In this document: piece by piece, positions 25,202 through 35,955 of the stretch | How the letters are laid out: each line of letters opens with the position of its first letter | Numbering within the stretch: position 1 is the first letter of the stretch | Translations under genes and position numbers: made by a program | Source of the DNA: Candidatus Hydrogenedentota bacterium | Lineage (GTDB): Bacteria; Hydrogenedentota; Hydrogenedentia; Hydrogenedentales; JAGMZX01 | Reading direction: 5' to 3' | Assembly (NCBI GenBank): GCA_018005585.1 | Contig: JAGMZX010000002.1 | Span: 48,078-93,656 of the forward strand | Length of the DNA: 45,579 nucleotides | Notes under the pieces: generated by a model | The model's input: the letters and a program-made list of their open reading frames with translations, nothing else | What the model was told of the DNA's origin: nothing | Databases searched by the model: none

Positions 25202-26596
25202 ATGCGCGTTTACTGGTGCACATGCGGGCAGAAGATGCGGGTGCCTGAGGAACGCCTTGGGCGCTCCGGCCGCTGTGTCCGTTGCGGCAAAGAAATTACG
25301 GTTACCTACGCCAACACCACGCCCCTGGCGGACGCCCCGGCCGCTGCGGCGGCGCCGTCTCCGGGTGCGCCGCCCGGGGGCACGTCCTTCGAGGCGCTCG
25401 GCGGTCCGGAAATCGTCGCCCCGCTCCAGGCCCCGGCGCAACCGCCGCACGCCGCGGCGGACCCGCTGCCGCCCGGCTCAAGGCCGACAGCGCAGGCGCT
25501 CTTGCACGCGCAGATGATGCCGTACGTGCCGCAACCTGCGTGGACGGCGCCGTCCGGCGGCGATGAAACGCCGCTGGCCCGGGAGGAGGGCGCGTTCTCG
25601 CTGGGAGCGTACTTCTGGTTGGCCGCGTTGCTGCTGTTTGGCTGCTTGCTCCCGCGTATCGCCGCGGGGCCGCCCGACTGCCCGGCAAATGTCCATTTTG
25701 TCAATTTTGAGGTCATGCTGGACAAGCACGCCCCGCTTGGAGTGCGTCTGGAGAGCGGATATCCGCTGCTGGCGGCGGTCTTGACCATCGCCGCCGCTGC
25801 CGTGTTGCCCGGGTTGGCAAGGTCAATCGCGCTGCTGCTGGTGGCGGGAGCCTATCTCGCGTTGACGGCTGCGGACACCCAGTTGCGTCATGCGGCTGGC
25901 GACCTCCTGCGCGCCATATTTGATCCCGTCGTAACGGCTTCCGTGGGCGTCGCTGCGTCCTGGGTTGGGCTGGCCGGGCTGTTCGCCGGAAGCCGCGCGC
26001 GCTACGTAAGGCCCGGCAGCCGCATCTCCGGAAAGATCGGCGCCATCGGCGCGGCGGCCTACTTGGCGGGACTCGTCATCCCGCGCGCCCAGGGCTGGAT
26101 GCCGGGTTTTGCCGATGTGTTCGGGTATTGGACAGAAGAGGGACTGCTCGAGCGCGTGCCCGTCTTTGTTCCAATGCTGGTGCTCGGAAACGGCGATGCG
26201 CCGTGGCAGTACCGCTGTGCGGCCCTTGCCATATTGCTGGCGGTATTCTTCTTGATAATCGCGAGCCTGCTTTGCCTTTGGAACATCAGGCCGCGACCGG
26301 CCTCGGCGGCGCGTGCGCACGGGGCGTTCTGGTTGTGGATGGCCCATTTGGGCGTCGCGTGCGCGGGCTGGGCGATCATTATTGCGGCTCTCATGGGCAA
26401 GGCGGGTATTTCGGAATTGCCGGATTCGTATCTCGATGTGCCCGCACTCGACATACCGCTCATGTTCGCGAAAACCCTTTGCTTCCGGTACGGGATGTTG
26501 CTGCTGCTCCTGATGGGGGCGGCGGACCTTGTGGTCCGGCTTTCGGACAGGGCCGAGGAGCGCCGCCGGGTGGTCCAGCTTGCCGCAACCCTGTAA
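25202..26596 (+). CDS. Zinc-ribbon multi-spanning membrane protein of unknown function
   Basis: 464 residues; GGGGAG lies 5 nt before the ATG. Residues 4-32 form a zinc ribbon (CTCG...CVRCG). A Pro/Ala-rich disordered linker follows (about 40-125). The rest has about nine hydrophobic segments, so the ribbon faces the cytosol and the body sits in the inner membrane. The zinc-ribbon plus linker plus membrane layout recurs in planctomycete-type genomes, but I do not recognise the membrane domain. A weak promoter candidate (TTGACA at 25128-25133, poor -10 box) precedes it. Confidence 0.7.
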   Translation: MRVYWCTCGQKMRVPEERLGRSGRCVRCGKEITVTYANTTPLADAPAAAAAPSPGAPPGGTSFEALGGPEIVAPLQAPAQPPHAAADPLPPGSRPTAQALLHAQMMPYVPQPAWTAPSGGDETPLAREEGAFSLGAYFWLAALLLFGCLLPRIAAGPPDCPANVHFVNFEVMLDKHAPLGVRLESGYPLLAAVLTIAAAAVLPGLARSIALLLVAGAYLALTAADTQLRHAAGDLLRAIFDPVVTASVGVAASWVGLAGLFAGSRARYVRPGSRISGKIGAIGAAAYLAGLVIPRAQGWMPGFADVFGYWTEEGLLERVPVFVPMLVLGNGDAPWQYRCAALAILLAVFFLIIASLLCLWNIRPRPASAARAHGAFWLWMAHLGVACAGWAIIIAALMGKAGISELPDSYLDVPALDIPLMFAKTLCFRYGMLLLLLMGAADLVVRLSDRAEERRRVVQLAATL

Positions 26597-26647
26597 CTGC
26601 GGGGCCGTGCGGCTCTCCTCGCCAGAATGTCGGCGGAGAACGCCCGT

Positions 26648-27796
26648 CTATGTGGCAGTGGCGAGGCCTGAGCGGTCCAGTACCGCCGCGTAGCAGTCGG
26701 CGATGGCGGCGCTCTGCGCTTCGAGTGAATACCGGGTCACGGCGGTGTCGCGCGCGGCGCGGCCCAGCGCGTGCCGCAAGTCGCGGTGCTGTCCCAGCCG
26801 CACGAACGCCTCGTGCAGCGCCTGCACGGAGCCGTCCACTACGAGGCCGTCCCGCTCGTGCGTGACGATCTCCCGGAGCATGCCGCGGCGGACCGCGACG
26901 ACCGGCTTGCCCATAGCCATCATTTCGCGCACGGCCCGGCACGTGCCGTCGCTGCCGGGGGTGAGGAATACGCCCGCGTCAAAGGCGCGCAACATGCCCA
27001 CGTAGTCTTCGCCGTCGAGGAATCCAGTGAAATGGACGCAGTGCTCCAGGTTCAGGCGCTGGACCGGCTCGAATCCGACCTGTTCCTGGCGGGAGCCGCG
27101 GCCGACTACAACGAGCCGCGCGTGGGGGAGTTCGTGTACGAGCAGATACATGGCTTCGAAGAGGTCTTCGTAGTGCCGGTGTGTCTGAAGCCGGGCGACA
27201 ATGCCGAGGACGAAGCCGTCCGGCCCCAGGTTGAGCCGGCGGCGGCCATCGGGGGTTTCGCGGGCCGGGTCAAAACGCGCAACATCGACCGCGCCGGGCA
27301 CGACCCGCATCCGTTCGCGGGGGAACCCGAAGGTCTCGGCGTCGTTTTCGAGCGCCGCCTGTGACGGCTCGACCAGGCATGTGGTCCGCGCCGCCAGACG
27401 CGCGTGCCGCCTGTCGTTCGGGAAGCCCAGACCGTAGTAACTGGAACGCACCAGGGGTATGCCCGCCGCGCGCGCAGGGCCGGCCGCGATCCGGTGGTCG
27501 TTGTCCAGATGGCAATGCACCAAATCGCAACGATTGTCGCGCAGCAGCCGCGACAAAGCGCGGCGGTCCAGCAGGTTCTTGAACGGGTGATTGTGTTTGG
27601 TGAGCCACAGGTCAAGGATGGGCTCGATGCCCCGGTCGCGCGCAGTCTCGACGACCTTGTTGATGTTCGCGCCCGCGTCGGGGCTGCACGCGAACGCTGC
27701 GTCCACGCCGCGCGCGCGCAGGGCCACGCACAGGTTCAGGGCCGGTTCGGCAGGCCCTGTCCACTTGGCGTTGCTGAACAGGTGAAGCACTCTCAT
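26648..27796 (-). CDS. Glycosyltransferase family 4 protein
   Basis: 382 residues of GT-B fold. The N-terminal domain begins [30 protein letters not shown]. The C-terminal donor-binding domain has the E-x7-E-like region GSDGTCRAVREMMAMGKPVVAVRRGMLREIV. It would transfer a sugar from a nucleotide donor to a surface glycan or lipid; substrates are unknown. Its ATG overlaps the smc stop by 4 bp (ATGA), so the two are translationally coupled although functionally unrelated on present knowledge. Confidence 0.85.
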   Translation of the reverse strand: MRVLHLFSNAKWTGPAEPALNLCVALRARGVDAAFACSPDAGANINKVVETARDRGIEPILDLWLTKHNHPFKNLLDRRALSRLLRDNRCDLVHCHLDNDHRIAAGPARAAGIPLVRSSYYGLGFPNDRRHARLAARTTCLVEPSQAALENDAETFGFPRERMRVVPGAVDVARFDPARETPDGRRRLNLGPDGFVLGIVARLQTHRHYEDLFEAMYLLVHELPHARLVVVGRGSRQEQVGFEPVQRLNLEHCVHFTGFLDGEDYVGMLRAFDAGVFLTPGSDGTCRAVREMMAMGKPVVAVRRGMLREIVTHERDGLVVDGSVQALHEAFVRLGQHRDLRHALGRAARDTAVTRYSLEAQSAAIADCYAAVLDRSGLATAT

Positions 27797-30700
27797 ACGG
27801 GGGCTTCGGCGTCGGCGACCTCCTCGAAGCGGACCGAGACCACCTGCGAGACGCCGCGCTCCTGCTGGGTCACGCCGAACAGCGCGTCGGCGTGACTCAT
27901 GGTCTGTTTGCTGTGCGTAATGACCACGAACTGGCTCTGGTTCGTGAACTCGTCGACCAGAGACAGGAAACGCCAGATGTTGGCATCGTCGAGCGGCGCG
28001 TCGACCTCGTCCAGCACGCAGAACGGGCTGGGTTTGGCGCTGAAAATGCTGAACAGGAGCGCAATCGCGGTGAGCGCCTGTTCGCCGCCGGACAACAGGG
28101 ATATGGTCTGTGGCTTCTTGCCGGGCGGCCGCGCCTCGATTTCGATGCCGCTCTCGAGCGGGTCGTCTTCGTTCAGGAGATAGATGCGCGCTTGGCCGCC
28201 GTTGAACAGTCGCCTGAAATAGTTCTTGAAATTCTCGCCGACGGTCTCGAACGTGTCCTTGAACATCGCGATGATGGTACGGTCGATACGCTCGATGACG
28301 CCGGACAGCGTTTCGCGCGCCTTGCGGAGGTCTTCTTCCTGCGAAATGAGGAATTTCAGGCGCTGGTCAAGGGCCTCATACTCCTCGATGGCGGTGAGAT
28401 TCACGGCGCCCAGGCGCTGCAGCGCGTCGCGATGATGCTGGATCGTGTTTTCGCGCGTTTCCTCGTCCATTTCATCCGCGCCCACCTCCGCTTCCGAGAG
28501 CGCGGGCAGCGCCACATGGTATTCCGTCTGGATACGTTCGTGGAAGAAGGTTATCTGGTCCTCATGATGCGTGAGGTCCTTGTCCAGCGCATGTACTTCC
28601 TTCATCCTTGTTGACGTCTGTTCGCGCAGTTCCTTCAGTTTCTGGCCCAGCTCCGAGGCTGCTTCGACGATGTGCTGTTGCCGGTTCTGGGATTCGATGG
28701 CCTTGGCTTCCGCCTGCTCACGGCTCTCCGAGAGGGCTCGCGCCATTTCTGCCTTCGAGGCGATGGCTTCCACGAGGTCTTTCTCGCGCGCCTGCAGCTC
28801 GGCGGTCAGGTCAATGCGGCGCGCGGCCTCGCGAAGCGCCTCCTCATGGTCGCGCATCTCGCGCTGCCGGTTGCGCTCCGCCTCTTCGAGATTCTGCGTG
28901 AGGCCGGCCAGGCGCACGCGCAGGTCCGCCAGCGCATCGGAACAAACGGAGAGCGCCTGCCGTGCCTGGGCCGCGCCCTCCTGGGCTTCCGCCATGCGCC
29001 GCTGCAGGGCCTCGTCGTCGTTTTCGATGCCGCTGGCCCGCTCCTGAGCCTCCTTGCGCCGCTGCTCGAGTTCTTCGCGTTCCAGGCAAGCGGCGTCGCG
29101 CTCGCGCGCGAGTTGCGCCGCGGCCAGGGTGAGGTTTTCCAGTTCCGTGCTCAGCCGCGCAATGGCGACCTCCGCTTCCGACAGGTCCCGGCGCGTGGCG
29201 TCTTCCTCTGTCTGCAGGGTATCGCGCCGCCGCGCCAGTTCCTGTAGCTTCTCGCCCAGGTTTCGCGCCTGAGCGGAGGTCTTTTCGAGATTGCCCCCAA
29301 GCTCGCCGACCTGCGTTTCCAATTCGTCGATTTCCGCGCCGCGCCCCAGCAGGCCGCGGCTCTCATGCTTCGTGCGCCCGCCCGTGACCGCGCCCGCGGA
29401 GGAAACGACCTCGCCCTCGAGCGTCACCAGGCGGGGGAACCGGCGTTCCGACCGGGCGATGCGAATGGCATCGTCGATAGTCTCGACGATCACGGTGTTC
29501 CAGAGCAGATACTCGACCGCGGGCCGGATTCGCGGGTCGAACTGCACGTATTGGATCGCGGGGCCGACGATACCCGGAAGGCCGGCGATTTCGGCGGTGT
29601 CGTCGTGCTTGCTGCCGCGAATCGTGTCCAGGGGCAGGAACGTAACGCGACCCGCCCGGTTTTCTTTCAGGAAGGATATGGCGTCCTTGGCGGCGTCGGC
29701 GTTCTCCACGACTACATTGTTGATATTACCGCCGAGGGCGGCCTCGATAGCCGTTTCGTATTCCCGTTCCGTGACGAGCAGTTCGCCGACGGGACCCAGG
29801 ATTCCCTGGCAGGCGGGAACGCCTTCCTGCCTGGCTTGCATGACGGCGCGGACGCCCGTGGCATAGCCCTCATAGCTGTCGCGCAACTCGCGCAACGACC
29901 GGAGCCGCGCTTCGAGGCTGCTCTTTTGCTCGCGAAGATTCTGGAGCGAACTCGCGGCCTTTTCCAACGCGCCCGCGGCCTTGCCGTGCGCCTGGGCGAC
30001 CTCCTGGCGTTCCTTCTGCAGTGCCGCGGCGCGCTCCTTGCCTTGCCGCGCGCGTTCCACGCGCGCCGCATGGTCGTTTGTCACCGCCTGAATGCGGCCG
30101 TTCTGCTGCTCCTGCCGCTGATAAATGCCGGCCAGCAGCGTATCGACGCGTTGCAGCCCTTCCTCGATGGTCTCCAGTTCGGTCTGAGTGCGGCTGCGCG
30201 AGTGCACCGCTTCCGCGGCGCGCGCCCGGGTCTCCTCGACGCGTAGTTCCGCTTCCGCGAGTTGCCGCGACAACGCGTCGAACTCCTCCTGCTTGGCAGT
30301 CAAGGTGGCATTGCCGTCCGCGATTTCACTGCGGAGGGTTGCCGCGCGTTCCTCCGTTTCGCGGCAGGTCTCGAGGATGCGCGCCGCCCGCTCCTGATAC
30401 TCGTCGTGTTCCGTGCGCGCCTGCTCCTGCTGCTGTTTCGAGAATTCGATTTCCTTGCGCAACAGCGCAATGTCGCTCTCGATACGTTCCATGTCGGTGT
30501 CGATTTGGTGGACACCTTCGCGCCGCGCGGTGAGCACCCGTTCCACCTCGATGCGTTCGAGGCTGAGTTGCTCTTCGCGGGCTTCGAGTCCACTGAGTTC
30601 CGTGGACAGCGTCTCGTACGCGTCCTGCGTCTTGGCGTATTGCTTTTTCAATTGGCCGGCTTCGGCGGTCAGTTGCCGGAATTTCAGCCAGGCGCTCCGG

Positions 30701-31380
30701 ACCTCGAGTTCGCGCAGTTCCTCGGTGAGTTTGCGGTGGCGCATCGCCGCGGCGACCTGCCGCTTCAGCGACCGCGTCTGCCGCTCGACTTCCGTGATAA
30801 CGTCGCGCAGGCGCAGCAGGTTCTGGTCCGCGTTTTCCAGCTTGCGCATGGCCGTGCGCTTGCGCGTCTTGTACTTGATGATGCCCGCGGCCTCTTCGAA
30901 AAGGAAGCGCCGGTCTTCGGGTTTCGAACTCAGGACCAGGTCGATCTTGCCCTGGCCGATGAGCGAATACGCGTTGGTCCCGATGCCCGTATCCATGAAG
31001 AGTTCCTGGATGTCACGCAGGCGGCACGGCATCTTGTTCAGAAGATATTCGCTTTCGCCGGAGCGATACAGCCGTCGCGTGACTTGGACTTCCGCGAAGT
31101 CCACGGGAAGGCGGGAATCGGCGTTGTCGAACACCACAGTCACCTCGGACATGCCGGTGGCGGCGCGATGTTCGCTGCCGTTGAAGATGACGTCCTGCAT
31201 GTGGCTGCCGCGCAGCGACTTGGGACTCTGTTCGCCAAGCACCCAACGCAGCGCGTCGAGAATATTGCTCTTGCCCGACCCGTTTGGCCCGATAATCGCG
31301 GTTATACCCGGCTCGAACGGCAGGTAGGTCCTGTCCGCGAACGACTTGAACCCATTCAACTCGATGCTCTTGAAATACAT
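27793..31380 (-). CDS. smc: Chromosome partition protein SMC
   Basis: 1195 residues, typical of bacterial SMC. The N-terminal head carries GPNGSGKS (31-38). Long coiled coils (about 165-500 and 670-1020) flank a hinge (about 520-650, [28 protein letters not shown]). The C-terminal head has the signature [16 protein letters not shown] and Walker [19 protein letters not shown] dimers with ScpA/ScpB compact and segregate the chromosome; scpAB are not in this window. The ATG at 31380 is the family start; an in-frame extension to 31503 is rejected. It follows the ymdB-like gene by 41 bp. Confidence 0.95.
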   Translation of the reverse strand: MYFKSIELNGFKSFADRTYLPFEPGITAIIGPNGSGKSNILDALRWVLGEQSPKSLRGSHMQDVIFNGSEHRAATGMSEVTVVFDNADSRLPVDFAEVQVTRRLYRSGESEYLLNKMPCRLRDIQELFMDTGIGTNAYSLIGQGKIDLVLSSKPEDRRFLFEEAAGIIKYKTRKRTAMRKLENADQNLLRLRDVITEVERQTRSLKRQVAAAMRHRKLTEELRELEVRSAWLKFRQLTAEAGQLKKQYAKTQDAYETLSTELSGLEAREEQLSLERIEVERVLTARREGVHQIDTDMERIESDIALLRKEIEFSKQQQEQARTEHDEYQERAARILETCRETEERAATLRSEIADGNATLTAKQEEFDALSRQLAEAELRVEETRARAAEAVHSRSRTQTELETIEEGLQRVDTLLAGIYQRQEQQNGRIQAVTNDHAARVERARQGKERAAALQKERQEVAQAHGKAAGALEKAASSLQNLREQKSSLEARLRSLRELRDSYEGYATGVRAVMQARQEGVPACQGILGPVGELLVTEREYETAIEAALGGNINNVVVENADAAKDAISFLKENRAGRVTFLPLDTIRGSKHDDTAEIAGLPGIVGPAIQYVQFDPRIRPAVEYLLWNTVIVETIDDAIRIARSERRFPRLVTLEGEVVSSAGAVTGGRTKHESRGLLGRGAEIDELETQVGELGGNLEKTSAQARNLGEKLQELARRRDTLQTEEDATRRDLSEAEVAIARLSTELENLTLAAAQLARERDAACLEREELEQRRKEAQERASGIENDDEALQRRMAEAQEGAAQARQALSVCSDALADLRVRLAGLTQNLEEAERNRQREMRDHEEALREAARRIDLTAELQAREKDLVEAIASKAEMARALSESREQAEAKAIESQNRQQHIVEAASELGQKLKELREQTSTRMKEVHALDKDLTHHEDQITFFHERIQTEYHVALPALSEAEVGADEMDEETRENTIQHHRDALQRLGAVNLTAIEEYEALDQRLKFLISQEEDLRKARETLSGVIERIDRTIIAMFKDTFETVGENFKNYFRRLFNGGQARIYLLNEDDPLESGIEIEARPPGKKPQTISLLSGGEQALTAIALLFSIFSAKPSPFCVLDEVDAPLDDANIWRFLSLVDEFTNQSQFVVITHSKQTMSHADALFGVTQQERGVSQVVSVRFEEVADAEAPV

Positions 31381-31421
31381 GCAAACCCTATCCGTGCTCC
31401 CCTCGGCGGGGAGACAATCGT

Positions 31422-32201
31422 TTACTCCGTGCGCGCAATCCGCTCCATGCTTGTCGCGCGTCCCGACGCTTCGTCTATCTCCACGAGCACGGCGTTGAGC
31501 CATGCCGGGCCCTTGGCCACGCTGAATTGCCGCGGCAGACCCGTGACGAACTTCGTCAGCACGGCGTCGCGGTCCGTGCCGATAATGCCGTCTCGCGGGC
31601 CCGTCATGCCGACGTCCGTGATGTAGGCGGTCCCGCCCGGCAGGATGCGTTCATCCGCCGTGGGCACGTGCGTATGCGTGCCCAACACGGCGCTGCACTG
31701 TCCGTCCACGCGCCAGCCCATGGCGACTTTTTCCGACGTGGCCTCGGCATGAAAATCGACGATAATGACGCGCGTCAGCGCGCGGAGCGCACGCAGTTCG
31801 TGCGCCGCCCGCTCAAACGGGCACTCGAACGGCGTCATGAAGACGCGCCCCATCAGATTCAGGAGTCCCACGCCGCGCCCGTCCGGCAGCGGCAACACGC
31901 ATGCGCCGCGGCCCGGCACGCCATTGGGAAAGTTGGCCGGCCGGACCACGTCGTTCATGCCGTCAATGGCCGCCAGCAGCGTGGGCTTGCGCCAGGCGTG
32001 ATTGCCCAGCGTGAACCCCTCGACGCCCGCGCGGCGCAGTTCGTTCAGCACTTCGGGGGTCGCGCCCAGCCCGCCCGCGGCGTTTTCCGCGTTCGCCAGG
32101 ATGACATCGACCTCGTACTCCCGGCGCAGTTCGGGCAGCCAGCGCGCTGCGGCGCGCCGGCCGGGACGTCCCACAATGTCGCCAACGAAGAGAATTCTCA
32201 T
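31422..32201 (-). CDS. ymdB: YmdB-type metallophosphoesterase
   Basis: 259 residues, full length. Metal-binding motifs are in order: MRILFVGDIVGRPGR, ANAENAAGG, TLGNHAW, VDFHAEATSEK and GTHTHVPTADE. YmdB of Bacillus hydrolyses 2',3'-cyclic nucleotides and affects biofilm and motility decisions. It is encoded directly after rny, the same pairing as in Firmicutes. The ATG at 32201 is chosen because MRILFVGD is the family start; the SD is weak. Confidence 0.9.
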   Translation of the reverse strand: MRILFVGDIVGRPGRRAAARWLPELRREYEVDVILANAENAAGGLGATPEVLNELRRAGVEGFTLGNHAWRKPTLLAAIDGMNDVVRPANFPNGVPGRGACVLPLPDGRGVGLLNLMGRVFMTPFECPFERAAHELRALRALTRVIIVDFHAEATSEKVAMGWRVDGQCSAVLGTHTHVPTADERILPGGTAYITDVGMTGPRDGIIGTDRDAVLTKFVTGLPRQFSVAKGPAWLNAVLVEIDEASGRATSMERIARTE

Positions 32202-32332
32202 CGACCCAAGACCCCGGAACACGCCCCACCGCAGCCCTTCCCGTCCGCGAGGAGGGTGCTCAAGGCAGGCGCCAGTATAGCTGAAGCGCGCGCGAACTGA
32301 TCAATCACGACGCCGGCTCGGCGCGAGAGCAC

Positions 32333-33898
32333 TCATTTTGCGACTTCGACGGCGCGCGTCTCGCGCACGACGGTGATCTTGATCTCGCCGGGATACGTCA
32401 TCTCGGTCTCGACCTTGCGCGCAATGTCGCGAGCGAGCATTGCCGCGTCCGCGTCCGTAATCTTGTTCGGTTCCACGACGATGCGCACTTCGCGGCCCGC
32501 CTGCAGGGCGTACGCCTTCTCGATGCCGCTGAACTGGTCGGCAATCTGCTCGAGCTGTTCGAGCCGCTTGATATAATGCTGCATCGACTCGCTGCGCGCG
32601 CCTGGCCGCGCGGCGGACAACGCGTCCGCGGCCTGAACCAGCACCGCGAGCAGCCCTTCCATGGGCATTTCGCCGTGGTGCGCGCCGATGGCGTTGGACA
32701 CGGCGTCGGTCTCGCCATAACGTTTGGCCAAGTCGTGGCCGAGCACGGCGTGCGACCCTTCCACCTCGTGCGTGAGCGCCTTGCCGATGTCGTGGATGAG
32801 CCCGGCGCGTTTTGCCTCGGCAATGTTCGCGCCCAGTTCCGCCGCCATGATCGCGCACAGGTGACAGACCTCGAGGGAGTGACGCAGCACGTTCTGCCCG
32901 TATGACGTGCGGAAACTCAGCCGGCCGAGCAGCTTCACGATCTCCGGGTGCAACCCGTGGACATCCGCCTCGAGGCACGCCTGTTCGCCCCGTTCCTTGA
33001 TCGTCTGCGCGATTTCCTCGTTGACCTTGACGACCATCTCCTCGATCCGCGCCGGATGAATGCGCCCGTCTGACACGAGCCGTTCCAGCGTGACCCGCGC
33101 CACTTCGCGCCGAATCGGATCGAATCCGGACAGAATGACCGCCTCGGGCGTGTCGTCGATAATCACATTGATGCCGGTCGCGTTTTCAAGGGCGCGAATG
33201 TTGCGGCCTTCGCGGCCGATTATGCGCCCCTTCATCTCGTCATTGGGCAGCGCGACGACGGAAACGGTCGATTCCGCCACGTGGTCCGCGGCGCAACGCT
33301 GGATGGCTTCACCGATGATCCACCGGGCCTTCTTCTCAGCGTTCTCGCGCGCTTCTTCCTCGATCTTCTTGAGATGCAGAGCGCTGTCGCGCTTCACTTC
33401 GTTCTCGAGGTTGTGGAACAACTCGCGCCGCGCCTGGTCCGCGGTCATGCCCGAGATCGCCTCGAGGCGCTCCGTCTGATGGACAATGATCGCCGCGACC
33501 TTGTCTTTCTCCTTCTCCACCGTCTTCTCTCTGCGCACGAGGTCGCGCTCCTGCGCATTGAGTTCGTTCGCCTTCTTGTCGAGGCCCTCCGTCCGTTTGT
33601 CCAGCGATTCTTCCTTCGCCTGCAGGCGTTTCTCGAAATTCGCCAGTTCGCGCCGTTGCTCACGCCCTTCCTTTTCGACACGGGCGCGCAGGTCGATTTC
33701 CAGTTCCTTGAGATTTGTCTTCGCGTCCTTGAGGATTGAAGCGGCGTCTTTCTCCGCATTGCTCATGATCTGCCCGGCATCGCGCCTGGCTTTGCCGAGC
33801 ACACTGTTGCCGCGCCAGCGCGCCAATAACATGGCGCTGGCGCTGCCGAGAATCACTCCCGCCACAATCCCGCCAAGGACAAAGATGATGCTATCCAT
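32333..33898 (-). CDS. rny: Ribonuclease Y
   Basis: 521 residues from the second of two nearby ATGs: GGGAGG is 8 nt before it but only 2 nt before the first at 33904. An N-terminal membrane helix (about 3-24) is followed by a long coiled coil (about 30-200). A KH domain ([15 protein letters not shown]) and an HD domain with HDIGKAL follow. RNase Y is a membrane-attached endonuclease that starts mRNA decay. It leads the group rny-ymdB-smc-glycosyltransferase, with 131 bp between rny and ymdB. Confidence 0.95.
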   Translation of the reverse strand: MDSIIFVLGGIVAGVILGSASAMLLARWRGNSVLGKARRDAGQIMSNAEKDAASILKDAKTNLKELEIDLRARVEKEGREQRRELANFEKRLQAKEESLDKRTEGLDKKANELNAQERDLVRREKTVEKEKDKVAAIIVHQTERLEAISGMTADQARRELFHNLENEVKRDSALHLKKIEEEARENAEKKARWIIGEAIQRCAADHVAESTVSVVALPNDEMKGRIIGREGRNIRALENATGINVIIDDTPEAVILSGFDPIRREVARVTLERLVSDGRIHPARIEEMVVKVNEEIAQTIKERGEQACLEADVHGLHPEIVKLLGRLSFRTSYGQNVLRHSLEVCHLCAIMAAELGANIAEAKRAGLIHDIGKALTHEVEGSHAVLGHDLAKRYGETDAVSNAIGAHHGEMPMEGLLAVLVQAADALSAARPGARSESMQHYIKRLEQLEQIADQFSGIEKAYALQAGREVRIVVEPNKITDADAAMLARDIARKVETEMTYPGEIKITVVRETRAVEVAK

Positions 33899-34423
33899 CT
33901 GCATAACCTCCCAGTCCTTTTCGGGAACTCGTCAGGGCTTCCTAGCCCGGCAGGTATGACAGAATGGCGGGATCGGAAATGAGTGAAGTTCAGTACATGC
34001 GAACCGCGGACGCCGCAAGATGTTGCGCCCTAAGGGTTTTCCTTGTTGCCACCACTTCGCGTTGTGCACCGGATTGCCCAGAAAAGGCAGTGAAGAATCT
34101 ATCTCGACGCCCGCAGGGGGCGTGTACCGTGCTTCCTTCACAAGGCCGTGCCATTTCCCATCCTACTGCCGGGTAATTCTGCCAATAATGGAAGATATTA
34201 TAAGGATGTCCAGCGATGATGTCAATTCGCAGGAAGAAGCCTGAAATCGGCCGGGAATAGGCCGTGCACGCACAGCCCTTCTCCCAAGCGCATGCCGTGC
34301 TGCGGGGCAGGCCGCTCTTTCCGGGGGGTGGTGTTCGCGAACGGGGTCCAAGCGCCCCGGCTGCTTCCGGCCGGGGGGGAGGCGGCCGGGAAGAGGCCAC
34401 ATCCAAGGCACTGAAAAAAAAGG
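33899..34423. other. Long intergenic region upstream of rny
   Basis: I find no credible gene here. A hairpin CCCCGGC/GCCGGGG lies around 34355-34376 and ACGCCC/GGGCGT around 34107-34123. A perfect -24 box (TGGCACG) occurs on the minus strand near 34150, but the -12 spacing is wrong by one. Small RNAs cannot be excluded. Confidence 0.4.
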
Positions 34424-34453
34424 TTGACACAATCGGGTGAGTTGGCCTATGAT
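34424..34453 (+). promoter_or_regulatory. Strong sigma-70 promoter of the exported Glu-Gly-linker protein
   Basis: A perfect TTGACA (34424-34429) and TATGAT (34448-34453) are 18 nt apart, and an A8 tract lies just upstream (34414-34421). A start near 34460 gives a leader of about 160 nt containing CCTAC/GTAGG (a 5-bp hairpin) close to the ribosome-binding site GGAGG. Confidence 0.85.
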
Positions 34454-34619
34454 ACGGCTGCTGGTGGTACAAACCTCTTGGGTGAGTTTGCACAGCTGAG
34501 TTTGGGAAGGGGGTTGCATCGCCAGCGAAGATCGGGTATCATTTTGAGGCTAGGTGAAGGCTGCGGGCCATGGTGTTGTAATCCTACTGCAGATGTAGGA
34601 AACGGAGGACTAACTAACC

Positions 34620-35918
34620 ATGAAAAAGCTGACGGTAACTTGTGCTCTGGCGCTTCTGGCTCTGGGTATGTTTGCGCCAACCACCGCCCGGGCGGTTCAA
34701 CCACCCCCCACACAGCCGGTGGACTTCTGTGGAACGATGGACAATATCGTTGCGCTCATCAATGACACCAGTGAAACCGGATTGGCGTGGCTGGCTGCAT
34801 TGCTCGGCGAAGATGCCGCGCTCCTGCAGGGGTTGGCATGCGACACGGCCGATATCAACGGGCCGCTTGTGGACGATCTGCCCGGCCCGAACGGCATGCT
34901 GGACGGCGAATTCGAGCTGGGCGTCCTCAGGGAACTGATGGCCAACGCAGCGGCATATGCCGACTTGGATACGGGCACGATGCCGGGCCAGGTGGCGGCC
35001 GGTGTTGATTCCAGCGCTGTTCAGCCTGCGTACGAAGAGAATTACCAGAACCTGTACACGGACGGCATGAACACTCTGATCACGATCACGCTTCCCTCGC
35101 TGTGGGGTATTTTGCAAGGCGCGTTCCCCGGCCAGATTCCGAACCTGACGCCTGGACTGCAGGCCAATATTAATGCGACTTTCAAGGGCGTCATGGTCGT
35201 GCTGGCGGGTGTTGCGACGCTGGGTGATGACGACTCCATGGGCGTCGTAGTCGCCTTGGCGAATCTGGTCAGTTTCTGCGACGTGATTGCGCCGGGAAGC
35301 TGCCTGGTTAACGACATTGAACTGGACCCCGCGAACTACGCTCGCTTGAATGCTATTCTGAGCAAGACCGGCGACGCGGACGGCGACGGCTACACAAACC
35401 AGCAGGAATACGACCTGTACGCGCTGGCCAAGACGGCGGCGGATTATGTTGACGCCGCCCTTGACCCGTCTCTGCCCGGTGCCGAAGGCGAAGGGGAAGG
35501 AGAGGGTGAAGGCGAAGGCGAGGGCGAGGGCGAAGACGGCCTCGTCCGGATTACCGGCAATGGCGTGGTCGAGGAAGGCGAGACTGTCGAACTGCGCGCG
35601 CGCACGGTCGGTGACACAGTCGCGCTGAGCTACCAGTGGAGCCGCCTGAATTCCGAAGGCACGGCCTTTGTTGAGCTGCCGGGTGAAACGGGCAACACGC
35701 TGGTGTTCGACCCGGTCGAACTGCAGAACACGGGCTGGTACAAAGTCGTGATTACGTACGACAACGCCGCCAAGGCCATTGTCGAATCGAACTCGGACCC
35801 GTTCTACATGGAAGTCGTCCCTGAAGGGACGCTGCCCATCGCGGGCGGTCTGGGCGTGGCGCTGCTGGCCGGTGCCTGTGCATTCGCGGGCGCGGTGAGC
35901 ATTCGTCGCAAGAAATAA
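34620..35918 (+). CDS. Exported protein with Glu-Gly linker, Ig-like domain and C-terminal membrane anchor
   Basis: 432 residues. A signal peptide covers about 1-25 (MKKLTVTCALALLALGMFAP). Residues 30-260 form a helical domain I do not recognise. A Ca-loop-like DADGDGYTNQQEY lies at about 258-270, then (Glu-Gly)n at about 289-305 and an Ig-like domain at about 308-398. The end is LPIAGG, a hydrophobic helix of about 18 residues, then RRKK, the tripartite plan of LPxTG-, PEP- and Myxo-CTERM sorting signals. I infer a cell-surface protein retained through this tail. The strong promoter suggests abundance. The N-terminal domain's role is unknown. Confidence 0.8.
   Translation: MKKLTVTCALALLALGMFAPTTARAVQPPPTQPVDFCGTMDNIVALINDTSETGLAWLAALLGEDAALLQGLACDTADINGPLVDDLPGPNGMLDGEFELGVLRELMANAAAYADLDTGTMPGQVAAGVDSSAVQPAYEENYQNLYTDGMNTLITITLPSLWGILQGAFPGQIPNLTPGLQANINATFKGVMVVLAGVATLGDDDSMGVVVALANLVSFCDVIAPGSCLVNDIELDPANYARLNAILSKTGDADGDGYTNQQEYDLYALAKTAADYVDAALDPSLPGAEGEGEGEGEGEGEGEGEDGLVRITGNGVVEEGETVELRARTVGDTVALSYQWSRLNSEGTAFVELPGETGNTLVFDPVELQNTGWYKVVITYDNAAKAIVESNSDPFYMEVVPEGTLPIAGGLGVALLAGACAFAGAVSIRRKK
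35484..35538 (+). repeat. Glu-Gly hexanucleotide repeat
   Basis: About nine tandem GAR-GGN units encode the (EG)n linker between the Ca-loop region and the Ig-like domain. Third-base variation shows it is not a fresh expansion. Such linkers are characteristic of surface proteins in the inferred lineage. Confidence 0.85.
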
Positions 35919-35955
35919 CTAAGCTTCTCAGCTAGAACGAGTTACCATCAGGCTG

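Noticed and set aside
31381-31503. Longer N-terminus for SMC
   Set aside because: The 41 extra codons precede the universal family start [14 protein letters not shown] and have no SD.
34135-34155. Minus-strand TGGCACG box upstream of rny as a sigma-54 promoter
   Set aside because: The -12 element is displaced by one base, so the GG-N10-GC rule fails.
34250-34320. Resemblance of GCACGCACAG to the start of a c-di-GMP (GEMM) riboswitch
   Set aside because: None of the other conserved GEMM segments follows, and the region is not adjacent to a start codon.
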